DNA of 64,000 nt, from positions 62,001 through 126,000 of the forward strand of contig CANMWT010000002.1 of assembly GCA_947501635.1 (NCBI GenBank). Direction: 5' to 3'. The translations under genes were made by a program, and so were the position numbers. Positions 17,194 to 25,606 of this stretch are shown one piece after another. Every line of letters begins with the position of its first letter. The stretch's first letter is position 1. The DNA comes from an uncultured Roseobacter sp. (lineage in GTDB: Bacteria; Pseudomonadota; Alphaproteobacteria; Rhodobacterales; Rhodobacteraceae). The notes under the pieces were generated by a model. It was not told the origin of the DNA. It saw nothing but the letters and a program-made list of their open reading frames with translations, and ran no database searches.

Positions 17194-18606
17194 GTGAAAC
17201 GCTACCCCCGTGACCTGACCGGATATGGTGCGAACCCGCCCGTGGCCCAGTGGCCTAACGGCGCGAAGATAGCGGTGCAGATCGTTTTGAATTATGAAGA
17301 AGGGGGCGAGAACAACACCTTACATGGTGATCCCGCCTCCGAAGCCTTCCTGTCGGAAATCACGGGGGCTCAGCCGTGGCCGGACCAGCGCCACTGGAAC
17401 ATGGAATCGATCTATGAATACGGCGCGCGTGCTGGTTTCTGGCGACTGCACCGGATCCTCTCGGACCTGCCGGTCACTGTCTATGGCGTGGCCACGGCAT
17501 TGGCGCGCGCGCCACAACAAGTGGCTGCAATGCAAGCCGCGGGCTGGGAGATCGCAAGCCACGGTCTGAAATGGGTCGAACACAAGGACATGTCTGCGCA
17601 AGAAGAGCGCGCGCAGATCAAAGAGGCCATACGTCTGCACACCGAAGTGACAGGTCACCCGCCGCGCGGTTGGTACACAGGACGCTGTTCGATGAACACG
17701 GTCGACCTTGTCGCGGCAGAAGGGGAGTTTTCCTACATCGCGGACAGCTACGCTGATGATCTGCCCTACTGGGTCAAGGCTGCGGGCAAGGATCAGCTGA
17801 TCGTGCCCTATACAATGGATTGCAACGACATGCGCTTCGCCATTCAGGCGGGTTATTCGAATGGGGATCAGTTCGAGAGTTATCTCAAAGATAGCTTCGA
17901 CATGCTGTATGCCGAAGGTCAGGCAGGTCGTCCTGCGATGCTCTCCATTGGTCTGCATTGCCGCCTGATTGGGCGGCCCGGCCGGGCCATGGCGCTCAAA
18001 CGCGCCCTTGCACATTTCCAGAGCCACGAAGGCGTCTGGTTTGCAACGCGGGCGCAGATCGCGGAGCATTGGGCACGGACCCACCCGCCTCAGACCAAGC
18101 TGCGCCCCTCGCAAATGGATCTTGACACTTTTGTCAACGAATTTGGCGGTATCTTCGAGCATAGTCCGTGGATCGCCGAAGGGGCGCATGCGCTGGAGTT
18201 GGGGCCGGCGCATGACACTGCAGCCGGTGTCCACAATGCACTGTCCCGCGTGTTCCGCAGTGCGTCTGAAGACCGCCGTCTGAGCGTGCTGACAGCACAC
18301 CCCGATCTGGCAGGAAAGCTGGCGACCGCTGGGAAGCTCACGGCGGAGAGCACAGCCGAGCAGGCCGGCGCGGGCCTTGATCTGCTGACCGATGAAGAAC
18401 GTGCGACCTTTCAAGAACTGAACACCCAATATGTTGCACGCCACGGCTTTCCCTTCATCATCGCTGTGAAAGACAACACAAAGGCGAGCATTCTCGAAGC
18501 GTTCCACCGGCGCATCGGCAACGACCGCGCGACAGAGTTTGCCGAGGCGTGCCGTCAGGTAGAGCGCATCGCCGAGTTGCGCCTACAAGAAAAGCTGGAC
18601 CCATGA
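17194..18606 (+). CDS. puuE: Bifunctional allantoinase (PuuE) / OHCU decarboxylase
   Basis: The protein (470 residues from GTG 17194) fuses two urate-pathway enzymes. Residues 1-300 are a PuuE-type allantoinase of the polysaccharide deacetylase superfamily, beginning RYPRDLTGYGANPPVAQWP and continuing with VLNYEEGGENN and SHGLKWVEH. Residues from about 310 are an OHCU decarboxylase with HPDLAGKL and the FPFIIAVK strand. It therefore converts OHCU to (S)-allantoin and then to allantoate. I chose GTG 17194 because homologues begin near KRYPRD and AGAGGA precedes it; the open frame extends to a TTG at 17134, which includes a duplicated segment. It overlaps allA by four bases. Confidence 0.93.
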   Translation: MKRYPRDLTGYGANPPVAQWPNGAKIAVQIVLNYEEGGENNTLHGDPASEAFLSEITGAQPWPDQRHWNMESIYEYGARAGFWRLHRILSDLPVTVYGVATALARAPQQVAAMQAAGWEIASHGLKWVEHKDMSAQEERAQIKEAIRLHTEVTGHPPRGWYTGRCSMNTVDLVAAEGEFSYIADSYADDLPYWVKAAGKDQLIVPYTMDCNDMRFAIQAGYSNGDQFESYLKDSFDMLYAEGQAGRPAMLSIGLHCRLIGRPGRAMALKRALAHFQSHEGVWFATRAQIAEHWARTHPPQTKLRPSQMDLDTFVNEFGGIFEHSPWIAEGAHALELGPAHDTAAGVHNALSRVFRSASEDRRLSVLTAHPDLAGKLATAGKLTAESTAEQAGAGLDLLTDEERATFQELNTQYVARHGFPFIIAVKDNTKASILEAFHRRIGNDRATEFAEACRQVERIAELRLQEKLDP

Positions 18607-19088
18607 CGGTACATCTCAAAACGCAGCCTCTCACTGCCGAAGCATTCGCCCCTTATGGCGACGTCATGACAGCAGACGGGCCACCGGATAAACTCATCAA
18701 TCAGGGCAGATGCGGCCGGTATCATGATCGTGCACAACTGGATTTTTCGGACGGGAAGGCAGGGATCAGCATCTTCCATGGCGAGAAAGAAACGTTGCCG
18801 CTGACGCTGCGCATGGTGGAGCGTCACCCGATGGGCAGTCAGGCGTTTATTCCCATGTCAGATGATCCGTTTCTGGTGGTCGTCGCGAAAGACGACGCAG
18901 GCACCCCGGTGGATCCTCAAGCCTTTATCACCCGCAGCGGCCAAGCCATCAATTTTCACAAAGGGACGTGGCACGGGGTTTTGACACCACTGGCAGAACC
19001 CGGCCTTTTCGCGGTTGTGGACCGGATCGGTGCGGGTGCGAACCTCGAAGAGCACTGGTTCGACACAGTATACATAATCGACGGATAA
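18603..19088 (+). CDS. allA: Ureidoglycolate lyase
   Basis: The 161-residue protein matches AllA: LTAEAFAPYGDVMTADG near the start, INQGRCGRYHDRAQLDF, ISIFHGEKETLPLTLRMVER, HPMGSQAFIPM and the cupin core NFHKGTWHGVLTPL. It splits ureidoglycolate into glyoxylate and urea, the last ring-derived step. The ATG at 18603 overlaps the puuE stop as ATGA, so the two are translationally coupled. The longer frame beginning at 18549 lies inside puuE and is unlikely to be used. A permease gene follows after 54 bases. Confidence 0.94.
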   Translation: MTVHLKTQPLTAEAFAPYGDVMTADGPPDKLINQGRCGRYHDRAQLDFSDGKAGISIFHGEKETLPLTLRMVERHPMGSQAFIPMSDDPFLVVVAKDDAGTPVDPQAFITRSGQAINFHKGTWHGVLTPLAEPGLFAVVDRIGAGANLEEHWFDTVYIIDG

Positions 19089-19142
19089 ACAAAAAACCGG
19101 CCCCGGCGTCGGCAACAAATTCCAATAGGGAAAGGACACGAC

Positions 19143-20579
19143 ATGGCAGATGCATCCATCGGGACACCGGAGCAACTCCGCGATCCCAACTACACGCCGG
19201 CGCTTCACCGGGCGGTGCCTCTGGGCATCCAGCACGTGCTGGCCATGTTCGTCTCTAACGTTACGCCTGCGATCATCGTTGCGGGTGCGGCGGGCTTCGG
19301 CTTTGGGTCGGATGCAGGTGCGCAGGGTTTTCCGGATATGACTTACCTCATCCAGATGTCGATGCTGTTTGCGGGCATCGCGACGCTTTTCCAGACCATC
19401 GGCATTGGACCGGTGGGTGCGCGTCTGCCGATCGTTCAGGGCACCAGCTTCGCCTTCATCCCGATCATGATCCCGCTTGTGGCAGGCAAAGGGGTCGAGG
19501 CTTTGCCGGTGCTTTTCGGCGGCGTTGTCGTGGGCGGGTTGTTTCATACGTTCATTTCAACCTTTATCGGCAAGATCCGGTTTGCATTGCCGCCGCTGGT
19601 GACGGGACTTGTGGTCACGATGATCGGTCTGGCGCTTGTCAAAGTCGGCATCCAATACGCGGCGGGCGGGGTGCCCGCCATCGACAAGCCGGAGTACGGG
19701 TCGCTGCTGAACTGGTCGGCGGCACTGGTGGTGATCTTTGTGACGCTGGCGCTGAAGTTTTACGCCAAGGGTATGTTGGCCGTGTCGGCCGTCGTGATAG
19801 GCATTATCGTCGGGTACTTTTACGCGATGGTTATGGGCATGGTGACCGTTGAAGGTATTGCCGCAAGTTGGGCGCGAGCCGCGCCGATCGCCTTTCCCGT
19901 ACCGTTCAAATACGGGATCGAATTCAGCGTGGCGGCGATTGTCGGTTTCTGCCTGATGGCCTTTGTTTCGGCGGTTGAAACGGTGGGCGATGTATCTGGT
20001 ATCACCAAAGGCGGCGCCGGGCGGGAAGCAACGGAAAAAGAGATCACCGGTGCCACTTACGCAGACGGCGTCGGCTCGGCCATCGCGGGTATCTTTGGCG
20101 GTTTCCCCAATACATCGTTCAGCCAGAATGTGGGTCTGATCGCCATGACAGGCGTCATGAGCCGCCATGTGGTGACGATTGGTGCGCTTTTCCTGATCCT
20201 CTGCGGATTGGTTCCGAAAGTGGGCGCGGTTATCCGCACCATACCGATCGAGGTTCTGGGCGGCGGCGTGATTGTCATGTTCGGCATGGTGGTTGCTGCA
20301 GGTATCTCAATGCTGTCGGACGTGAATTGGAACCGCCGCAACATGGTGATCTTCGCAATTTCGTTGTCCGTCGGTCTTGGGCTCCAGCTGGACCCGAAGG
20401 CGGTGCAATATCTGCCCGACACGCTGCGCATACTGATGACATCGGGATTGCTGCCCGCGGCGACAATTGCCATTGTATTGAACCTACTCCTGCCCGACGA
20501 ACTTTCAGATGCGGCAACCGATGAGGTTTCTGGTGGGATGTCCGGCCATGGGGAAGGGTCACTCCCCAAGAAAGGCTGA
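19143..20579 (+). CDS. NCS2 family nucleobase permease, probable urate/xanthine transporter
   Basis: The 478-residue protein has about 12-14 membrane segments and the nucleobase-ascorbate transporter signature QNVGLIAMT at about residues 325-333, preceded by FGGFPNTSFS. The N-terminal PLGIQHVLAMFVSNVTPAII is also typical of the xanthine/urate side of NCS2. These transporters are cation-coupled importers in the inner membrane. Placement directly after puuE and allA makes urate or xanthine the likely substrate. A clear GGAAAGGA ribosome site precedes the ATG, and a terminator follows. Confidence 0.92.
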   Translation: MADASIGTPEQLRDPNYTPALHRAVPLGIQHVLAMFVSNVTPAIIVAGAAGFGFGSDAGAQGFPDMTYLIQMSMLFAGIATLFQTIGIGPVGARLPIVQGTSFAFIPIMIPLVAGKGVEALPVLFGGVVVGGLFHTFISTFIGKIRFALPPLVTGLVVTMIGLALVKVGIQYAAGGVPAIDKPEYGSLLNWSAALVVIFVTLALKFYAKGMLAVSAVVIGIIVGYFYAMVMGMVTVEGIAASWARAAPIAFPVPFKYGIEFSVAAIVGFCLMAFVSAVETVGDVSGITKGGAGREATEKEITGATYADGVGSAIAGIFGGFPNTSFSQNVGLIAMTGVMSRHVVTIGALFLILCGLVPKVGAVIRTIPIEVLGGGVIVMFGMVVAAGISMLSDVNWNRRNMVIFAISLSVGLGLQLDPKAVQYLPDTLRILMTSGLLPAATIAIVLNLLLPDELSDAATDEVSGGMSGHGEGSLPKKG

Positions 20580-20608
20580 GGCCAAGCTGCCTTCAGCGCG
20601 ACAGGAAA

Positions 20609-20636
20609 GGTCCGGGCACACCGCCGGGCCTTTTTT
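20609..20636 (+). terminator. Rho-independent terminator after the NCS2 permease
   Basis: GGTCCGG (20609-20615) pairs with CCGGGCC (20624-20630), including one G-U pair, followed by six T. It ends the puuE-allA-permease transcript and lies before the convergent ureidoglycine aminohydrolase gene. Confidence 0.8.
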
Positions 20637-20733
20637 GTGTGGGGCCTATGGGAACAGGCGGGCGGCTGAGCCGTTCCGCGTGTGCAATATGCCACCCCCG
20701 CGTGGTATCTGCCCGGGCAGGATTGGCATCCGC

Positions 20734-21558
20734 TCAGGCGGGTGAGAGTTTCATGTGACGGTTCACGTCCTTGTAAAGCAGATAGCGGAAACGGCCCGGT
20801 CCACCGGCGTAACAGGCTTGCGGGCAGAAAGCGCGGAGCCACATGTAATCACCGGCTTCGACCTCGACCCAGTCGTTGTTGAGATTATAGACCGCCTTTC
20901 CTTCCAGAACATACAGCCCATGCTCCATCACATGCGTTTCAAGGAAGGGGATAACCCCGCCCGGTTCGAATGTAACGATGGTGACGTGCATGTCATGGCG
21001 CAGATCGGCAGGGTCCACAAAGCGCGTCGTCGCCCACTTGCCATCAGTTCCGGGCATCTCAGTGGGCGCGATGTCCTGTTCGTTGGTCACAATAGGATCT
21101 GGTGCGGGCAGGCCGGGCACGGCTTCATAGGCTTTGCGGATCCAGTGAAACCGCAACATATCTTCGCTTTTGTTGTTCAGGCGCCAGTCCGCGCCGGCGG
21201 GAATATAGGCATACCCGCCCTCCGACATGTCGTAGCTCTTGCCGGAAACGGTCAGGCTGGCTGTCCCTTCGACAACGAACAAAACGCCCTGTGCCTGCGG
21301 GTCCAACTCGGGTTTGTCTGAACCTCCTCCGGGAGCGACTTCCATGATGTATTGCGAAAATGTTTCGGCAAAGCCGGACATCGGCCGCGCGATCACCCAC
21401 AGTCGCGTGTCCTCCCAGAACGGCAGAAAGCTGGTCACGATATCCCGCATCGTGCCTTTGGGAATGACAGCATAGGCTTGGGTAAAGATGGCTCGGTCCG
21501 TCAGCAGTTGTTCTTGTCCAGGATGCCCGCCGTGAGGGGCGAAATACTTTGGTGACAT
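20734..21558 (-). CDS. (S)-ureidoglycine aminohydrolase, bicupin
   Basis: The 274-residue protein is a double cupin of the ureidoglycine aminohydrolase (UGHY/AllE-like) family: the first cupin has GVLFVVEGTASLTVSGK and GYAYIPAGADW, the second has TFEPGGVIPFLETHVMEHGL, YVLEGKAVYNLNNDW and GDYMWLRAFCPQACYAG. The second cupin carries the metal-ligand E-x-H-x-x-E-H pattern. The enzyme releases ammonia from (S)-ureidoglycine to give ureidoglycolate, the AllA substrate. It closes the gene cluster on the opposite strand. The enzyme making ureidoglycine, allantoate amidohydrolase, is not in the window. Confidence 0.92.
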   Translation of the reverse strand: MSPKYFAPHGGHPGQEQLLTDRAIFTQAYAVIPKGTMRDIVTSFLPFWEDTRLWVIARPMSGFAETFSQYIMEVAPGGGSDKPELDPQAQGVLFVVEGTASLTVSGKSYDMSEGGYAYIPAGADWRLNNKSEDMLRFHWIRKAYEAVPGLPAPDPIVTNEQDIAPTEMPGTDGKWATTRFVDPADLRHDMHVTIVTFEPGGVIPFLETHVMEHGLYVLEGKAVYNLNNDWVEVEAGDYMWLRAFCPQACYAGGPGRFRYLLYKDVNRHMKLSPA

Positions 21559-21971
21559 AAAAACTCCGCTGCTTGGGTTCCGGTCTGAGTATGACGCGCC
21601 GCAACACCGTCAACCACCCTTGAAACACCTACAGCACTGTTCCGTATTTCTTGATAGTCTGCGGGGTCGCAGCCACTGCCGGGCATACTGTGACGAATTG
21701 GCCGCCCTTGACTGCCCTGTAAAGGCGGGCGTTTGCACAGCAACAGGTTGGCCCGCAAAAGGCCATAGAAAACATAATCTTGATCCGAATAACGCCGTGG
21801 CGCATTGCATGCTGCAATCCCGCGCGCGCCGGCTATGGGGCATATTCGCAGGCCAACAAATCATCACAATGTTTTCTCTTTTTCGCTCCAAGTTCCGACT
21901 TTATCACCAGTCATGGTAGAACCTGGCAGATTGTTTCGGCCGCTCTGGAAACGTCATGTTTGAGGTATACA
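21559..21971. other. Divergent intergenic region, no gene seen
   Basis: These 413 bases separate the ureidoglycine aminohydrolase gene from the CpaC-like gene and must hold both promoters. Frames here are short and lack ribosome sites. One short inverted repeat, ATTGCA and TGCAAT around TGC (21804-21818), may be an operator. A TGAGGT ribosome site lies just before the ATG at 21972. Confidence 0.5.
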
Positions 21972-22811
21972 ATGTCTAAGAAGAAACTGGGCTGGATCGC
22001 CCCCGCTGTCATCGCGGCGCTGCTGTCGACCGGTGTTCCTGCAAGCGCGGCAACAACGATATTTGTCGAAGAAAACGCTACAGCTCAGGTTGTAGAAGTC
22101 ATCAGCGACAGCGCACTGGCGCTTGAAAGTGCTGTTCCATTTACCGAGCTTTTCGTGGCCAATCCCGAGATTGCCGACATCTCGTCTATTTCGGGGACAA
22201 CCCTTTATGTTCTTGGTAAGCAGCCCGGACGCACGACGCTGATGCTTATCCGGGACGACAACACCATTATCTCTACGATTGATATCCGTGTATCACCCGA
22301 CGTCACCGAACTGACGCGCCGCCTGAGCGAGGTGCTGCCGAACGAAGCCATCGAAGTGCTTTCTGCCAATGACGGTTTGGTGCTGTCCGGCACCGTGTCC
22401 AGCCAAGAGGTGGTCAGCCGGGCTTTGGAAGTCGCAGGGCATTATGCCCAAGGACGGATTTCCAATTTGTTGAACGTTCAGATACAGGAGCCGGAACCGG
22501 TGGTTCAACCCATACCGGTGGCTGTGAAGGAAGAGATTGAACCCGTTGACCCAGCGGTCGTCGAAGCGCAAATACGCGCGATCCTCCCGGATGAGCCGGT
22601 TGCGGTCCATGATGTCGGGGGAACAATAGTTCTGTCGGGCAGTGTGAGTTCACAAGAACGCGCGCAACAGGCCCTTCAAATCGCCCGTCTTGTGGCTGAG
22701 GGCACCGAAGTGTCCAATCTGTTGACTGTCTCCGAAGTCAAAAATTGCACCATTCGGACGCGTCGCGGTGGCGAGATGATTGAAACCGATATCCCCTGCG
22801 GAAAAAGCTGA
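21972..22811 (+). CDS. Pilus assembly CpaC N-terminal-like protein lacking the secretin domain
   Basis: The 279-residue exported protein begins with a signal peptide (MSKKKLGWIAPAVIAALLST, then GVPASAA). The N-terminal region has the CpaC/RcpA pilus-formation N domain: SDSALALESAVPFTELFVAN followed by PEIADI, LYVLGKQPGRTTLML and STIDIRVSPD. Two BON-like segments follow (EVLPNEAIEVLSANDGLVLS and AILPDEPVAVHDVGGTIVLS, each continuing with G-x-V-S-S-Q-E). Full CpaC proteins are about 450 residues and carry a C-terminal secretin barrel; here the frame ends after the second BON unit with RTRRGGEMIETDIPCGKS. No Cpa/Tad genes lie nearby. It may be a stand-alone periplasmic relative or a shortened orphan. 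Confidence 0.8.
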   Translation: MSKKKLGWIAPAVIAALLSTGVPASAATTIFVEENATAQVVEVISDSALALESAVPFTELFVANPEIADISSISGTTLYVLGKQPGRTTLMLIRDDNTIISTIDIRVSPDVTELTRRLSEVLPNEAIEVLSANDGLVLSGTVSSQEVVSRALEVAGHYAQGRISNLLNVQIQEPEPVVQPIPVAVKEEIEPVDPAVVEAQIRAILPDEPVAVHDVGGTIVLSGSVSSQERAQQALQIARLVAEGTEVSNLLTVSEVKNCTIRTRRGGEMIETDIPCGKS

Positions 22812-22858
22812 CGCCCAGCGTCCGCGGCCCACACCCAGTTTTGTTGTGTAAAACGTGA

Positions 22859-22899
22859 TGCAGGCGGAGTGCGTGTCATCGGCACCCCGCCTGCAGTTT
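22859..22899. terminator. Bidirectional terminator between convergent genes
   Basis: TGCAGGCGG (22859-22867) pairs perfectly with CCGCCTGCA (22887-22895) and is followed by GTTTTC. It separates the convergent CpaC-like gene and the ABC substrate-binding gene. Confidence 0.7.
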
Positions 22900-22919
22900 T
22901 CTGTGTAGCAGCCTGCGAT

Positions 22920-23939
22920 TTATCCCTGCATCGCGCCGGTGCCACATCCCATCTCCGCGGCGCGCTCAAGATACGAACGGTCCACGAAAGAGCTGGCTTC
23001 AAGCTGTTTGTCCAATTCTCCACCATCATAAAGAAGATCCGCAAGCCCTTGGTAACCTGCCGTGTCCAACAGCGCGGCCGGATCGGTCGGGAACATGTTG
23101 ATCTGCATGGCAACGTCGTAGAACTTGCCAACGGCTTCTTCATTTGCACCGCGCACATTGTCCATGGTGTACGAAACAAAGTCTTCCTTGCTTGAGCCGA
23201 TCCAGTGATTTGCTTCGAGGTTTGCACAAGCCATGGCGACGGCCAGATCTTCATTGGCTTCGATGTACTCACGTTCGGCGAAAATGGCGCGTGACGACAG
23301 GCCTGGCACAATATCTGCCACATAGCCCAGAAGTTGTGCGTTCGCGCCCTGCGCTTCCAGCGCGAGCCAGTTGTCGATGAAGATGACGGTCGCGTTTACC
23401 TGACCTGCAAGAATTGCTGCTGCACGTTCGCTGCTGCCGCCAACCGGCACGATCGCGACGTCAACTTCAGGCTCCAATCCATTTTGCTTGAGCATGTAGC
23501 GAAACAGCATCCCGTTAAAGCCGCCTGGCCCGCTTGTCCCGATGGACTTGCCTTTCAGGTCCGCAATGGTGTCGGTGCCCGGTGTCGAGACCACAGCATA
23601 GTGCATCGTCGAAATCGGAGCGCCAATGGCGACCACGTCAACGCCGCGGGCCTGGCCGATCAGAATCTCATCAGAACTGCGCGAAGCGACATCAATTCTG
23701 TCCGCGATGATCGCTTCCAGACCGGAGATCGATGGCAGCTCCACACGCGATACATCCGCTCCCCAGCTTTCCAACATCTCGATCATGCGCAGCGTGCCGA
23801 TGTTCAGAACCTGTGCTTGCGCTGTCCCGATCGTGACGGATTTACCGCTTAGATCAAAGCCTTCCGCCATTGCACCCGAGGTCGTCATGGCAGTAAAGGC
23901 TGCTCCTGCCGCCAACGTTTTTAAACTAGTCATGGTCAT
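22920..23939 (-). CDS. ABC transporter substrate-binding protein, NitT/TauT type
   Basis: The 339-residue protein starts MTMTSLKTLAAGAAFTAMTT followed by SGAMAEG, a signal peptide, and continues as an NMT1/SsuA-like binding protein (VTIGTAQAQVLNIGTLRMIE, then ISGLEAIIADRIDVASRSSD, DLKGKSIGTSGPGGFNGMLF). I chose the ATG at 23939, preceded by GGAGGAG, rather than the open frame up to 24032. Together with two permeases and an ATPase upstream it forms a complete importer. The family carries sulfonates, nitrate, pyrimidine precursors or aromatic acids; nothing here fixes the substrate. Confidence 0.88.
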   Translation of the reverse strand: MTMTSLKTLAAGAAFTAMTTSGAMAEGFDLSGKSVTIGTAQAQVLNIGTLRMIEMLESWGADVSRVELPSISGLEAIIADRIDVASRSSDEILIGQARGVDVVAIGAPISTMHYAVVSTPGTDTIADLKGKSIGTSGPGGFNGMLFRYMLKQNGLEPEVDVAIVPVGGSSERAAAILAGQVNATVIFIDNWLALEAQGANAQLLGYVADIVPGLSSRAIFAEREYIEANEDLAVAMACANLEANHWIGSSKEDFVSYTMDNVRGANEEAVGKFYDVAMQINMFPTDPAALLDTAGYQGLADLLYDGGELDKQLEASSFVDRSYLERAAEMGCGTGAMQG

Positions 23940-24079
23940 TTTGGTTTCTCCTCCTAAAAATCCAGTTGGTCCGATGCCCCGATTTTGGATCAGGGCATCT
24001 GTGTGTTGTGTCCGGCTTCGCTCGATCGCCATTGGTGGCCGGATCTGTTAGTGCGTCTGGTGAGCGGACACCTGTCGGC

Positions 24080-24838
24080 TCAGGCTCCTTTCCAGCTTTG
24101 GAACCGTCGTTCGAGCATATCTAGCGCTGTCACGATAATCGTGCCCATCACGGCAATCACAGCAACGGCGCAAAGCATCTTGGCGGGCAACAACTCTGAC
24201 GAGCCGCTGGCAATGACACCCCCCAGACCAACGATCTGAAGAAACATCTCGCCAATGATGACGCCGACGATCGCGCGCTCTGCACCGATCCTGAGACCGG
24301 CAACCACGAAGGGAATTGCCCCCGGTATCAGCACATGACGCGCCATCTGGAGCCGGCTTGCCTGAAAGGAATGCGCCACTTCAACCAAGTCCGGCCTCGC
24401 ATGTCGCACACCCTGCGCGGTGTTCACGCTGATGGCGATGGCCGACCAGAAAAACACCAAAAACAGGCGTGCTTCAAAGCCGATGCCGAACCAGACAACG
24501 ATCAGGGGTACAACAACGACCCGTGGGGTTGCGAAAATGGCGTATAGGTAGGGTTGCAGAATGTCTCCGAACCGGTCCCACGCACCCATAACGATGCCAA
24601 AGGGTATGCCCGCAAGTACCGCGAGCGCGTAGCCCAGAAACAGCGCTTTCATTGTGATCTGTGCGGCCTCGGCCAGCTCTCCGGACGTGACCAGTTCGCT
24701 GAACTGGGCCGCCACGACGCTCGGTGGGGCAAAAAGCAACGGATTGATGCTCCGTCCTACGATCTCCCAGCCGCCGAAGACGATCACGAGGCTGAGGAGG
24801 GGTAACCAGATACTTGGTTTTTTCAGATTGGCTAGCAT
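24080..24838 (-). CDS. ABC transporter permease, NitT/TauT type (second)
   Basis: The 252-residue protein has about six membrane helices and the BPD permease EAA-like loop VEVAHSFQASRLQMARHVLI followed by PGAIPFVVAGLRIGAERAIV. It belongs with SsuC/TauC-like inner-membrane subunits. It is twelve bases downstream of a second, different permease gene, so the transporter is predicted to use a permease heterodimer, which is less common in this family than a homodimer. Confidence 0.9.
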   Translation of the reverse strand: MLANLKKPSIWLPLLSLVIVFGGWEIVGRSINPLLFAPPSVVAAQFSELVTSGELAEAAQITMKALFLGYALAVLAGIPFGIVMGAWDRFGDILQPYLYAIFATPRVVVVPLIVVWFGIGFEARLFLVFFWSAIAISVNTAQGVRHARPDLVEVAHSFQASRLQMARHVLIPGAIPFVVAGLRIGAERAIVGVIIGEMFLQIVGLGGVIASGSSELLPAKMLCAVAVIAVMGTIIVTALDMLERRFQSWKGA

Positions 24839-24850
24839 ATCAGTCCTCGC

Positions 24851-25606
24851 TCAAGTCCAGTGAAGCTTGCGTTCGATGCGGCCGATGATCGACACGATTG
24901 TGATCCCCAGCAGCGACAAAGGCAGAATGGCGGCAAACACGTAGTCCGTTTGGAACATCGATCCGTAAGCCTTTATCAGCCCGCCAATCCCGCCCAGACG
25001 CAGGTAGGTTTCGGCAACGGCCATGCCCACAACTGCACGTCCCGCGGCCAACCGCAGACCGGCCAGCAGGACCGGCAGTGCCGCGCGCACCCGCACGCGG
25101 TAAAGCAACGCAAGCTCTCCCTTGACGCCAAAGGAACGCGCAACGTCGACAAGGTCCTTGGGATCATCGCGCAACCCCGAGGCAACGCTGAACATGATCG
25201 GAACGACCGCTGCCAGAACCACGACGATCACGCGGCCGGGGAAGCCAAATCCGAACCACACCAGTACCAGTGGCACAAGAGCAATGGTTGGCGTCGCAAA
25301 GAGCGCGCTGAAGTACGGATTAAGCATCCAGTAGGCCGTGCGCGATCGTGCTACCAGCGCCCCCAGAATAAAGCCGATGATGGTAGAGATCGTAAGCCCG
25401 ACAATCAGCAGCCAGATGCTCTCGCCCAGTGCGAGGATCAACTCGCCGCTGGATATAAGATCCCACAGTGCTGCAAAAATTTGGCTGATGGCAGGCAGTA
25501 CCAGCTTATTGCCCATGATCTGTGCGGTGATTTCCCAGGCCGCCAGAAAAACGGCAAGCCCGATCAACTGATCCCGGCGGATATCTGATTTCGTCCGCTT
25601 TTTCAC
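24851..25606 (-). CDS. ABC transporter permease, NitT/TauT type (first)
   Basis: The 251-residue protein has about six membrane helices and the cytoplasmic loop VDVARSFGVKGELALLYRVR, then VRAALPVLLAGLRLAAGRAV. Its start overlaps the end of the ATPase gene by four bases (25603-25606), so the operon is translationally coupled. It pairs with the following permease gene and the NMT1-like binding protein. Confidence 0.9.
   Translation of the reverse strand: MKKRTKSDIRRDQLIGLAVFLAAWEITAQIMGNKLVLPAISQIFAALWDLISSGELILALGESIWLLIVGLTISTIIGFILGALVARSRTAYWMLNPYFSALFATPTIALVPLVLVWFGFGFPGRVIVVVLAAVVPIMFSVASGLRDDPKDLVDVARSFGVKGELALLYRVRVRAALPVLLAGLRLAAGRAVVGMAVAETYLRLGGIGGLIKAYGSMFQTDYVFAAILPLSLLGITIVSIIGRIERKLHWT

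Noticed and set aside
17320-18507. A 395-codon open frame on the minus strand
   Set aside because: It lies wholly inside the puuE-UraD coding region and reads as a shadow of high-GC coding sequence; no family likeness.
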